A stretch of 64,000 nt of DNA from Hydractinia symbiolongicarpus. Lineage: Eukaryota > Cnidaria > Hydrozoa > Anthoathecata > Hydractiniidae. Both the position numbers and the translations under genes were made by a program. The notes beneath the pieces were generated by a model that saw nothing but the letters and a program-made list of their open reading frames with translations, did not search any database and was not told where the DNA came from. The stretch lies in the NCBI RefSeq assembly GCF_029227915.1, contig NC_079884.1, positions 868,001 through 932,000 on the forward strand, read 5' to 3'. Positions 1-10,751 of the stretch are shown here, piece after piece; positions within the stretch are counted from its first letter, which is position 1; every line of letters begins with the position of its first letter.

Positions 1-107
1 TTTAAAAGAAATTCGTCATCATAAACTGAATTCATGGTTAGCCAGCTAGTATAAATATAAGCCAGCACAGAAGGAAGATAAACTAGATTTACTAGATAAA
101 CATAATT

Positions 108-113
108 TTTATT
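108..113 (-). terminator. CRAT poly(A) signal
   Basis: AATAAA on the minus strand about 55 nt beyond the CRAT stop codon (168-170). It is the nearest match to the consensus and well placed for the cleavage signal. AATAAA is common by chance in AT-rich DNA. Confidence 0.5.
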
Positions 114-167
114 GGTATATCTTTTTATACCTTAGTTCATCAATACTTCAAATGTATGAATACGTGC

Positions 168-3100
168 TTATAATTTCGATTGAGTTGAAAGTAATAATTG
201 ATTGTCTTGCAAAGCTTTCGCAATATATTCACCGAAATCACCAGAGTGTGTTTTTGGATGACTGTTGTATGAGCTGACGGCATACAGAAAGCGATTCTCC
301 ATCGGATTGTAGCAGACACCGTAACCGTCAGGAACGACTGGACCAAAACAAAGAGCTGCTGCTGCTTTTGCTGGTACCTAAAGAACGCAAAAAGTTCAAA
401 TTAATTTGTCCAACCTATCTAGAATCTATATTATAATACCCGTATACGATGTTTGTCTGCCACGCAAAATGGTAACCGCAGTAACGAGACACAAAATGCG
501 GTAAAATAAATTTTGCTAAGTTTTCTTTCAGGTGGAAAAAAACGTTCTTTTTTTAACCCAACCTCAGTGTCGATTTAATATGAGCTGATTCCAGGTTTTT
601 TTTTGAATTAGTGCAGGTAGCTTGTGTTTTTATAAGCATAAGAGTATTTGAAATAAGACTCAAGGTTGTTGGTAAACTTTCTTGCACAAAATATGCTTAC
701 AGTAAGCTTTAAATAATCCTGTTTTATACATAAAATAATCTATAAAGTTTTTTAAATAATAACAAAAAAAATTCGGGATATCATTTTTATGTAAAGTTGT
801 GTGTACAAAGAATAAAACCGTTAAGTAAAATTCCTAAGTAAGATTCCTTCGACCTGCTCAGGGCGAGGATGTTTCAAAAGCGTTCAATACGTTAAAAGTA
901 CAAAAGAAAGTAAGGACAATGCTATATCAAAGCCACTGGAAACAACGGATTGAACTTTTTGTACGGACTGTAAATAATACAAGCAAAGTAGCGAAATATC
1001 TCACCTGGCTAGTAGACAAGCGAAAGTGTAGTGCGTAGCCATACGCTTTATCGCGAAACAGTTCTGGAAGCGGTATGCCATTCTCTAATGCAATTAGTTT
1101 CAAACCAAGTAAATGTCTGTCGACGGCTTGAAAGTTCATAGCCTATGAAGTAACGTTGGATAAAATTTGACCAATAAATGATTTCTAAAAGTTAACAGCA
1201 GGTTGTTTACCTCTATAGTATATTTCACATGTGCTTCAACAGCTTTCATAAACAGCTTTCTCTTTACTGAGCTCTAAATATTTAAAAGAAGAACTTATAA
1301 AAACAACAGACGTAACTTTACGTGGCAGACATGCAGCACGCGTAACTTTACGTGGCAGACATGCAGCACACGTAACTTTACGCGGCAGACATGCAGCACG
1401 ACAATAAACCGCGCAGTAGCGGATAATTTCTTTAGGAACCAGTCTTGTTAAAAATATCTGGCATATATCTAACTTTGGATTTCGTCGGTTTATGACGGAC
1501 ACTCGTAATTACTATGAAGTAAAGTGTTCACGAAAACGATAACGATCATGTTGTTTTAACAAGTCAAGGAATTGCCACCAATCCCTGACTATCAAGGAGT
1601 AACTAACTAGTCTACATCACTGTTGTCGATTATAGGTGGACATTTGTCCCCCTCATTCGTGATGTTGCCAAAGTAAAAAAAAATCAAAAGAATAAACATA
1701 CGACTTGTTTGCTTCCCAAAATGTTGTGACAATCAAATCGAGAATTTCTAATAATTTACATTTAAAACTCGATCCTATAGGATCATATAGGAGACTAATG
1801 ATTTTTTTGACTGAAACAACATAAAATGGATTGCCACAGAAAAACTTCTACACATAAGTTATTTTTAACAACTTACATCATAATTGTTTCGATCCATTTC
1901 TCTCGCGTATCTTGCAGCAGCAGGAGTAGCCGACCTGATTGTTTCAGTTCTTCCGTTCACAAATTTTCGAATTGAAGCACTTTCGTAAGTAGGAGGATGA
2001 TGACAATGCAATCTTATGAAGTAAAAAAAAATGATTACTCAAGCACTGCCTGTATAAAGAATAGTAATGCATTGGAAAGAAATACGAAATATATTTACCG
2101 ATAGTATGCCAGCTGAAGGGATACTTGAAAAAAGGCATCAGGGCTTACTTTAAATCGCTTGGGAATATTTTTTCCAAAATCATCGAAATCGAAAAGTTTC
2201 ACAGTGACATCATTCACCATTCTAAAAGAAAAACACACTTAAACGTGATTATGGCTAGCACATGAGATTCTTTAGTCAACGTCACTATAATTTTAAATGA
2301 GAGGAATTCTCCATAAACGTCTGAACACCCTAAACAAATTAGTTTTAAATGAAGCCAGTAAAAAAATGTCCCAATTATTTCGATGAAAAACATTAAACAC
2401 TGATATTCTTACTGGTCAATATGTTCTTTTGCTAACTCGACTCTGTCAACTAAGTCGTAATTTAGACTCCAAATTAGTTTATGAGGAGATGGAAGTTGGG
2501 AATTCGCTGGTAAGCTAACAGACGTACCATGTTCAAACTTTCTAAAGAATAAAAGAAAACATAGAAATTTAAACTAAGCATGAAAATAGAAAAATTGAAT
2601 AAAGAGTTTAATAGTTGCTTCTCTTACTTTTTTAAGATAGCTTCACACAAAGCCATTACAGGCGGACCTTCGGCTCCTGAATGTTCATAACACAAACCAA
2701 CCATACCATTACGGTTAACAACAAACTAAAAACACAACAAGGATATCAAGCGTGTACAGAGGTGATAACAATCAGTGCTCAGTAGTCGTGTGTTGATGAC
2801 AAAAATTCGACTTTATCCGGCATGATATAATTTCTCTAGATGTTTTTATGAAAAAAGAAAATATTTTTATGGTAATACTTGAAACAATAGAAAATATATA
2901 TTTTGACCCTCTTTTTATGGGCTTTTTTAGGTATCACAAACTTCTAGAGGTAGGATGTAAGGTGGGCGTTGCCGGGAGGTAGGATGTAAGGTGGGCGTTG
3001 CCGGGTAGATAATAACTTTAAAATGCCTTAAACTCCGTTTATAAAACTTAGCAGAAACATAGTATGGCAAAGAAACAAAAATTGCCGGTGATGAAAATCT

Positions 3101-5960
3101 GCTGACATAAGCAATTTTGCTACGTCGTCAGTTTTTAGACAACTCCTGTTTCTACTGCTGATCATCTCGAGGTTGGTTTGTGGATGCATTTAATTTGCCT
3201 AATGGTTCCTTCAATATTAGCCTTTACAATAGGACAACTTTGGACAATGCAAAAGGCAAGTACGCACAAAAAATTTGGTTATTTTTGCTTACACCACGTT
3301 TGGATAAACATTATAATGAACACATACTATAGAAAGTATAAGCATTCGTCCTTTTTTTGTTTGTTTTGCGTTTCAATAAACTGCTAGTCACTACTTAAAA
3401 CATTCGCATGTTTAAAAAAATAATAAATTCACGATTACCATTTTTCAAAACTATCTGCCAGGCCTGAAATCTTAAAATAAAAAAGTAGTTCTCAGTTCAT
3501 AAGTGTCTAATAATACCTGACAAATCTTATCAAACCATCTGTTCATGCTATTTTGTTGTGATCCACCTCCATGTAACATTTGTTCACATCCCACAGAGCC
3601 GTGAGGAGATTCATATTTATGTTCAGTCCCAGAAGGTACGTTGACTGGCTGATCAAGACAAATAAGGCATATTGACTTGATTATTGTATCCACGTTACCT
3701 CTGTTTTCTGGATCTTAAAAATCACATAAAATTAAAAATATACAATCACTAAACCATAAACCGTCATGTTTGTGTTCGGAATTGGTCCTTCTTGTAGTAT
3801 TGCATTTTTGTTAAAACTAAACAAAGAATCAAGAAATGAAAATCAAGTCTCTATATTAATAATATCCATATTCTGATTGTCTGTTTGTGAGAGAGCAGTC
3901 GTGCTATAGGCAAACGAATAGACTAAAAAAGAATTGCGACCCTGTAGATTTACCACCAGGTTCTTAACTCGTTTTTATATATATTATAAAAATATAAAGA
4001 AATTAGGAAAAACAATGAGATCAATATAAAATAATTTTTGGAACTCAAAAATGGTCACCACTTGGTCACCATTTTTAATGCCTTAAACAAGATGATGAGC
4101 TTTCTTGCAAACCTCTTGTCAATCTTTTGTAAGCTTGTGCCCACACATTTCTGTCATGTGATGTCAACACACCAACAGGGTAGTCATCTTCATAACGAGA
4201 TAAATTTACAATATGGTCGAGTTGTTGTACAAGTTCTTCTTCACTTAAAGGTTTATCAGTCCCCTCGTGAAAAACATCAAGTTTAAAAAACTAAAGGCAA
4301 AAATAAATAAAGATACAAGGCATGAAAATAAAACAATACATAAAATAAAATAGATGTTCACAACAGCATACATGATTGTTATGAGCAACCATAACATGTC
4401 TCGATTCTTCTGGAGATGTTAGAATCTCTCCATCACATTTTGCATATGGTACTCGACATGCAGACAGCAGTTTTTGGTACTGTTTCATAGTAAGGGGGTC
4501 TTTTCCAGCGTAATCAACTGGAAGACTTTGACTAAGGTAACAATATAAAAAATTAAAATAATAATTGATTTTGTGTTCAGTATAAATGTGCAGAGCGAAC
4601 AAAATTTCTCAATATTATCCTGTTTATAGTACATTTCTAAATGTTTGTCTATTTGTTTGTATTTTCTTTTTTAAACCTTTTTCTAGATTTTTTAAACTTC
4701 AAATGATCTGGTTTAAACAATAATAATAAATAAGGTTCTTGCACTCAACTATACATCTTTTTGACGCCAGGAAGAACTTCAAATTTGATTATTGATATTT
4801 ACACAAAAAAGCCGTACATCTTTTTTGATTGATACTTACACAAACTAAGCAATCAAAAGAAGCAATGTTAATCAAATTGACCCTACCTGCGAAATTAAGC
4901 CTAAGATATCTTAATTAGCTCGCACATAAAAGATTCAGATTGCCAAATTATCTTACACACTTCAGATTAATAAAATATAGCATATTTGGAAAAAAACAAA
5001 AAATTGAAAATTAATCACTTCTGTTTGATGTTTTCAAATATCGGCAGAATCATTATTTATACATTTACATAAACTTTTCTCAAAAAGAGAATTCAACATA
5101 CCTGTCTATCAGACTTTTAAATTCCAAAACAGAGCGTATCAGCCGAGCAGTATATCTATAAAAAAAAAGGGCATGATAAATTTTGGAAACAATAAACTTT
5201 ATTCAATTTCATGTAAATAAAAAAACCTGGCATGCACCTGTATTGGTCCTGATCACTGTAAAATGTCTGGGCTGGAAATGTGATACCTGGACTTGAGTTA
5301 ATAACAACAGGAGCTCGGAAAGCAAAGTAGGCACAGTTGTCCCACCACTCTGACAACCAGTTATCAGAGTTAGCTGCTTTTTCCATTAACTTCTTTTGAA
5401 GACTTTCCCCTATTCCATCTTTTCTTTGGAACTCAGCAACCACATTCTTCGTGTTTTCATATTCATGGTCAAACAACAACGGTTCTAATGAAGTTACATA
5501 CTTCTCCATTGTTTCACGAAGGGGTGGCACAGGCAGATGTGGTAATTTATCTTCACAGGAAAGCATTGTTTTAGGACGATTTGACGTTTTTGTTGCCATA
5601 GTTGCAGGAGTAAAGAAATTTTTCCTACTGACAATTCGATTTGATGTCTAAAATTTGCCAATTAAAAATTTGCTAATATTCTGTTCAATACAGTTTAAAA
5701 CAAAAGTACTTTATAATTTTAGTTCTTTTTTGTTTATGCAAACGATAAACTGATAACAGTCAATATATTGACTGTTATTAGTGTATAATTTTTGATCATA
5801 AGTAACCTTGTTTAATCATTCAAGTAATTAACTATCAAAGTCAGGTGTAAACACTGCAAAAGAAAACATTGACAGTATGATCTAAAAAAATTGGCAGATG
5901 TATTCCCTACAAATATTTTACCTTGGCATAAGCCAATCCCAATCGAGACCATTTTAGCAT
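168..5960 (-). CDS. CRAT: Carnitine O-acetyltransferase (CRAT family), 13 coding exons
   Basis: Transfers acetyl groups between CoA and carnitine. Coding exons from the start: 5922-5960, 5238-5647, 5102-5155, 4372-4531, 4113-4290, 3517-3713, 2628-2725, 2413-2541, 2099-2221, 1877-2012, 1211-1273, 1005-1142, 168-377. All junctions are GT-AG and keep frame, giving 644 codons (human CRAT is about 626). Visible family motifs are LPHLPVPPL near residue 50, MLHGGGS, the catalytic-His motif CYEHSGAEGPP (His about 361), PTYESASIR, GRTETIRS, DRHLLGLK and LSTSQ. The TxT in GRTETIRS fits carnitine-type enzymes rather than choline acetyltransferase (known of the family; choline type not fully excluded). 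The first exon plus the start of exon 2 gives a basic, Ser/Arg-rich leader (MLKWSRLGLAYAK...), like a mitochondrial presequence. The protein ends in SKL, the canonical peroxisomal PTS1. A second Met (5597-5599) lies just before the conserved domain and could start a leaderless form. Confidence 0.95.
425..510 (+). mobile_element. 5' end fragment of a Helitron-like element
   Basis: Begins A|TCTATATTATAATACCC and continues with a GTCTGCCACGCAAAAT segment followed by GGTAACCGCAGTAACGAG. It closely matches the 5' part of the complete short element at 55517-55644. No hairpin plus CTAG end could be found before the next CRAT exon, so it looks 3'-truncated. The right boundary is approximate. It lies in the last CRAT intron. 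Confidence 0.5.
1311..1400. repeat. Three exact-length 30-bp tandem repeats in a CRAT intron
   Basis: Three head-to-tail copies (1311-1340, 1341-1370, 1371-1400) starting CGTAACTTTACG and ending ATGCAGCAC. Copies differ only at single positions (final G/A, one T/C). The array sits 38 bp from the 63-nt CRAT exon 1211-1273. Read as protein it gives a spurious repeated peptide; no coding role is suggested. Confidence 0.9.
2948..3005. repeat. Perfect 2 x 29-bp direct repeat in a CRAT intron
   Basis: A 29-bp unit beginning AGGTAGGATG and ending GTTGCCGGG occurs twice back to back with no mismatch (2948-2976, 2977-3005). It is markedly more GC-rich than its AT-rich surroundings. It lies in the intron between CRAT exons 3517-3713 and 2628-2725. 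Confidence 0.9.
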
Positions 5961-5979
5961 TGTATATATTTATAGAAGT

Positions 5980-5996
5980 CTAGAAATGAAAAAAAA
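5980..5996 (-). promoter_or_regulatory. 3' splice acceptor about 19 nt upstream of the CRAT start codon
   Basis: Read on the minus strand, a T-rich tract ending in TTTCTAG is followed by 19 nt and then the CRAT ATG (5958-5960). This is a good 3' splice site. It means either a 5'-UTR intron or a spliced-leader trans-splicing acceptor; hydrozoans are known to use spliced leaders. The same layout occurs before XPR1 (57280). Confidence 0.45.
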
Positions 5997-6110
5997 TTGA
6001 CATCTAGAGCTTGCAATACATTCAGTAAGATGACAACTCAAAATGACAGAATAACTTACACATTACATTATTATTGAAATCCCTAATTAGGTTGGGAAAT
6101 TATTATACAA

Positions 6111-6882
6111 CTAGTCGATAAGGCCCGTGGAGAAAACCACTTAGGTCGAGGGACAATGGTAAAATAGGTTGTTTTAGATTTTTTGCTGACGTCAGCAGTG
6201 CAGATACAAAAAATAATATTTGGAGAAGTTTAGTTTATTCGTTGACTGTAATAAAAAAAATATAATGTATATCAAAATAATAATGTGTATCAAAATAATG
6301 TATAGGATCATATATTTTTTAAGGAACACCGAAGGAGAAATAAGGGTTTAAAAAGTTTGCCGACGACAGCATTGGCCCGTCAAAACTCAAATTTTTTTTT
6401 TAAGAAATTTGTATACCTGTTGCCTTCATCGTATAGATCTTAAAACGCTGATTAAGAAAATGTATAGGATCATGTATCTTTGACAAACGGTTGCAAAGAT
6501 ATTAAGATTTAAAGGTTTTTGATTACGTCATCAACCCGTCTATTCCGAAACGGATTCGGGGAACCAGGTTTAGAAAACTACCCAAATTGGTCCCAGGTGG
6601 TCCCTAGTTACCCACGCGGTGAAAAATCATTGACGTCACGACCTTGTTTCCAAGTTATTTGGCCTCAAAGTTTTAAGTGCACTGTAAAGGCCTCCTTAAC
6701 TTAATATAGTATATTGACGTTAAAGTAGTGTTATTGACGTCGCGCCGTAACGTCAGGAAATTTAACATATTAGACATGCATTTTTCGGTTACTTCAAAGG
6801 AAATTTCGGTAACATCATAGGAAAATGAACACATCAACTTTGCCTGTCACAGAGACACGGAACTGGCGTATTATTATATAGA
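6111..6882 (-). mobile_element. Non-autonomous Helitron-like element upstream of CRAT
   Basis: On the minus strand it starts A|TCTATATAATAATACGCC (TC at 6882-6881, preceded by A) and ends CTAG|T (6114-6111, followed by T). A small hairpin with GTGG/CCAC arms lies just inside the 3' end. That is the Helitron signature: 5' TC, 3' hairpin then CTAG, inserted between A and T, with no terminal inverted repeats or target duplication. The 772-bp body has no supportable protein. Its 3' end is only about 130 nt upstream of the CRAT exon-1 acceptor. Inner segments near 6440-6530 resemble 56030-56125 in XPR1. Confidence 0.7.
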
Positions 6883-8110
6883 TATATCAAAAGGTAGACT
6901 TCATGTATACACACAGAATATATCTTGCATGTTTTTGTAACATAATTATTAACAACAAAGAAGACTAAAATCAGTTTCTATTTTTTTAATTTCTTTTTAG
7001 TAATACACAGTTTGCTCAAATATTAGTTGGTAACAGGAAAAAAAGAAAAAGAATCCATAAAATAATTTTTTTACGGAACTTTTGCACTATCTGAAATTTA
7101 AAAGATTTGTAACAAAAACTTTTATGATTTATTGTGATTTAGTTTTCAAATTTCTCACTAAACTTGTTTATTAAATAAATTATTTGATACTCTGCACCTC
7201 TCATGTTTTTTCCAACATTGCCTGGGTTTCCCTCACTGTTTTTTTTCTGGGATGTTTTAATAGCTTTTGGCATTCTTATATTTTTATTATAACAAATAGT
7301 CTCACAAAACAAAAAAATGAGAATTGAATAGAATCATTTTCTCAATTATTACATTTCCTGTTTTTGAACATTTATATCAATATTTCGCACTCCAACCCCG
7401 TGACATAAAATCAAAAACAAATGCTTTGAATATATTTATTTTGCTTTATTATGACGGGGGCATTCTAATGCTGAAAATTGTTGAATTAGAGTTTTCCAAG
7501 TTCATTTTAAATAACTAATTAATCATTAACATATTCTCTTTCAATTACTTGTAAAAAATCACAACTCGAATTTTTTTTAATTCAATTTTTTTTTTATCTT
7601 TTATGATGGCAGCCTGTTCATTTCTTCACTGAAAGATGCTGTTAAAATTCCAAAAATCTAAAACAATGAGAAAAATTCAAATTTCTTTTTATTGCTATTG
7701 GGCTAGAAACCTGTTGGTAGAAAGTGAAAAATTATTTGATTACTTCGTTACCACCTTTATTATCATCTTTAAAATAATGTTATTGTTCATTTCAGAGAAA
7801 AGAAGTAGAACTGGAAAATGCTGAGTATTCATGTCCACCCTCGGTACTATCCTATCTTCGATCACTCTGTCCAGGAGATGTAGTAGGTGAAACTAGATAA
7901 GGGTAAGTAAATTGAAGCTGAAACTATGAAATTGAAGTATCACTGTTTTAAATGATTCAATTTCTATTTTTCTTTTAGAAGAATACAACGCGATTATAGT
8001 ATAACAGTATATAGAATATAAAATATATAATAATTATATGTATTATAAAAAAATATATAAAATATAGGTTACATGTCCAACATGTAAAAATATAGAATAT
8101 ATAAAAACAA
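6883..8110. other. Intergenic stretch with one exon-like segment
   Basis: AT-rich sequence with no recognisable gene. The only gene-like piece is at 7796-7902 on the plus strand: a TTTCAG acceptor, 34 sense codons ending in TAA at 7898-7900, then GGGTAAGT. Its peptide (includes SCPPSVLSYLRSLCPGDV) is not one I can assign with confidence. It could be a terminal exon or transposon debris. Confidence 0.4.
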
Positions 8111-9000
8111 TTATTTCTTTTTTCTTTTCGAACCACGCCCTCTGGTTGAACTGTTTGACTGAAAAGCTCCTGATTTATATTGAGTACTGAAATGGATCTT
8201 GCTGCGTGAACCTTTCTTCTCCTCCCAACGTAACTTAACAGTTTCTTTGTTCTTATATTTAGCGTTCTTTATGCATTCATTATCAGTTGTTTTCAACTTG
8301 TTTGACATGGTTTCAGTGCACTGCAGAAAATATTTTTTAAATAAATTTGTTAGGGAATAATTTATACCACTATTAAACATGCATGCACCAAGACAAATTC
8401 CAAACAATATTTCTTCAGGAGAGTTGTTTTGTTCCTTAGGTATGATTGTCCAAATTACCTGGTGCTGGGTGTATTCCGGATTCTGTGTTTTACACCTTCT
8501 AAAAACACCTGATTGGCTGAAAGGGTAAACTTCACAGACAGCAGGTGGATATTTCAAATGTTTTTTAGTATAGTGCCACAGCTATAGCTGCTCCAAGATG
8601 TTGGCCTTACTGGGTATCTGTGTTGTTGTGGTTCATCAGAGGAACTAGAATAATGCTCTAGAATTGCACAAAAAGCCTTTGACATCGCTTTCGCACCACC
8701 CTTATTATCACGGATTGATTTACCATAAAAATTCTAAATAACGTCCCACTTGGCTATTGTTAAACCTCCTCCTCTGACACCAAGACTTTTTCCATCAGAA
8801 AGTTTTCTGCCTAAAATAATAAATAAATTCTTGCTATTCTGTGAAATCTTGATCAAAAACGGGTCACAATGAAATCATATATGATCCATAGACCATGCAA
8901 TATTCTCACCCTTAAATTCTTTTGAAAGTGATCTTAATCCAGTTCCCATCCTTTTTGTTATATGATTCATGCACTCATGTTTTTCGATATTCATCAAAGG
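8111..9000 (-). pseudogene. Decayed DNA-transposon transposase (Kolobok-like, family tentative)
   Basis: Minus-strand segments in order: KHECMNHITKRMGTGLR (near 8965-8910), a spliced-looking gap (AAGG|GTGAGA ... TTTTAG), then GRKLSDGKSLGVRGGGLT (near 8820), FYGKSIRDNKGGAKAM, SDEPQQHRYP, and in the last frame KTQNPEYTQHQVIWTIIPK (8557-8111). These match, in order, a widespread animal transposase family (ECVGHV.KRMGT, DGKG.GG.GRLT, P.SWC, KTQN.NES....W), which I recall as Kolobok-type. In-frame stops and a frame change between segments show it is dead. The 148-codon C-terminal piece ends in a basic tail, RGRGSKRKKK. Confidence 0.6.
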
Positions 9001-9001
9001 T

Positions 9002-9394
9002 TCATGGTCTCAAACTTTCTACTGATCTAAATAAAGAACCCCTGCATAAATAAATTTTCAGGGCTTGGATTGATATTATCCAGTGATGAACAGCCTTGGA
9101 AAATTGTTGATCATCCATAACCATGATTTCACTTTCTGATTTTTCTTCTTCGTCAGACGATCTGAATTCAAAACTTTCAAATTTGTTTTGACTGGCACAA
9201 GCAATGTTTTCCTTTTCAAAATAAGCTTGGATCTCTTGTTTTCGCAATAATTTATTTTGATCATACCAAGATCCCTTATCCAATACTTTTAGCACATTTT
9301 GTTTTTTTGATTCAAATTTCTGTTGCTCATTTTTTCTTTTTTTTCTTGAAGTTTTGAATGGATCTCTATGATAATTTAACGATTTCGAAGACAA
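9002..9394 (-). CDS. Unidentified 130-codon ORF, probably the 5' part of the decayed transposon
   Basis: I do not recognise this protein. It is rich in Lys and Glu, with a basic start (RDPFKTSRKKRKNEQQKF), an acidic serine patch (SSDEEEKSESE) near residue 80, and a C-terminus that runs into out-of-frame sequence. It sits directly upstream, on the same strand, of the transposase-like remnant at 8111-9000, so it may be that element's N-terminal region in another frame. It may not be expressed. Confidence 0.3.
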   Translation of the reverse strand: MSSKSLNYHRDPFKTSRKKRKNEQQKFESKKQNVLKVLDKGSWYDQNKLLRKQEIQAYFEKENIACASQNKFESFEFRSSDEEEKSESEIMVMDDQQFSKAVHHWIISIQALKIYLCRGSLFRSVESLRP

Positions 9395-9720
9395 CGAAAA
9401 GAAACTTATAATAATAAAAAAATGACGAAATGCTGTATTATTCCAACCTTTTTCCCAGTGCTTTTTGTCTCGCCTATCTCAAACCTTATGCATAAATAAT
9501 GCATAAACCAGAAGTTATACTTCAATACTTGATTGATTGATTGCTCATTGGAAAAAGCAGTTTAAAAAGTAAAATATTCTTTAAAAAAAGGTAAAAAAAA
9601 AATAATTATTTACCATACTGCTACCTTAAGCAGCAGTTTGCAATTCGCAATTTGCGAATCGAAATGCTATACTTTGCAAGAAAAATGATAAAATTGCGAA
9701 TCAAATATTTTAAAGCGCCA

Positions 9721-9985
9721 ATAGAAATGCTTTTTTAGATTGCATTTTAAAAATTTAAGAACAAAAAAAGGCAATAGAAAAGCTTTGTTAGATGGAGTTT
9801 TAAAAGTTTAAGAACGAAATGCGGCGATAGAAATGCTTTTTTAGATCACGTTTTAAAAATTTAAGAACGAAGAACGGCAATAGAAACGCTTTTTTAGATA
9901 GTGTTTTAAAAATTTAAGAATGAAGAACGGCAATAAAAAAGCATTTTAGATGGCGTTACAAAATTAAAATGTTTTCACAATGAGT
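9721..9985. repeat. 53-bp tandem repeat, five copies
   Basis: The phrase ATAGAAA..GCTTTTTTAGAT recurs at 9721, 9774, 9827, 9880 and 9933, exactly 53 bp apart, each unit ending near AAGAACGAAGAACGGCA. The last copy is partial. A related, more diverged array lies at 25241-25445, and the sequences flanking both arrays are also alike, so the array belongs to a larger dispersed repeat. Confidence 0.9.
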
Positions 9986-10390
9986 GTTTGGATCTATCAA
10001 GAACGTCAAAAGTTAGATTTTTAGATTTTTTTTTCTTCGGTATTGAAGTTTAATTTGTTTTCGAAATCATATCGTGAAGGGAAAGGTCCTGAACGTAGGG
10101 CAGTAAACCCTATTGAGGTTGGAGGGAGGGGGTCTCCCTTATGCAAAAATGAAAAATGAAATTTTTTTTTAAAATTTAGACCATTGGATTTGTGTTTTCA
10201 GGATTAAAATCATATTACTTTAATTTGTTTCGTTGTTAAAAAAAATAAAAATTCAATGGCCTTTGTGTTTAATTTTTCCTTATGCAGAGGAATTTTTTAT
10301 AAACTATGCTTGCTATGCTTTTGTTTTTACCACAGAGCAATTATTTCCGCATGATTTGAAAGGAACTTGCTATCCTATTGTGTTTTTAAA
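9986..10390 (+). repeat. Dispersed repeat, copy 1 (partner at 25970-26410)
   Basis: From TTTTCACAATGAGTGTT through ATCAAGAACGTCAAAAGTTAG and a closing GATTTGAAAGGAACTTGCT, this stretch matches 25970-26410 in the same order and orientation. With the 53-bp array before it, it forms one repeat unit. No reading frame is evident. Boundaries are estimated by eye. Confidence 0.75.
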
Positions 10391-10396
10391 GCATGT

Positions 10397-10751
10397 GGCG
10401 CCGTAGATTAGTGGTTATAGCTTTCGTACTCTGTGCGGGAGACCGGGGTTCGATTCCTCTTGACGGCGATTCAACATGGGCGAGTGAATGTTACCATAGC
10501 CCCGGGTTAACCCAAGCCATGTGAGGGAAATTGGGGAGATGGCACACTGTGTGGGCCGTTGGATGTTGCCGGGAGTTGTCTAGTAGAGCGTGGGCCCTAC
10601 TAATTGGGTCTGCGTAGCTCAAAATGAGCATTAAATACTCTAGGACTCTCCATCTAAGCCATGGCCCCTCCTGGAAATAATAGACAGGGTATATCCCTCG
10701 ATATTTGTGAGGCTAGCCATGTAAAATATGCACATCTATCTATCTATCTAC
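10397..10751 (+). mobile_element. tRNA-derived SINE, head type 1, copy 1
   Basis: The first ~72 nt look like a tRNA: arms CGCCGT (10399-10404) and ACGGCG (10463-10468) can pair as an acceptor stem, with an A box (TAGATTAGTGGTT) and a B box (GGTTCGATTCC, about 10447-10457), the internal RNA polymerase III promoter. A non-tRNA body follows and the element ends in a (TCTA)n tail near 10733. A second copy is at 24004-24372. The 3' part of the body is shared with the SINE at 13090. Confidence 0.85.

Noticed and set aside
1311-1400. CRISPR-like array
   Set aside because: The 30-bp copies are directly adjacent with no spacers, and the context is an intron of an animal gene.
4038-4286. Plus-strand ORFs opposite CRAT and XPR1 exons (for example 4038-4286, 5451-5651, 18157-18351)
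   Set aside because: They are antisense shadows of real exons or of the copia element.
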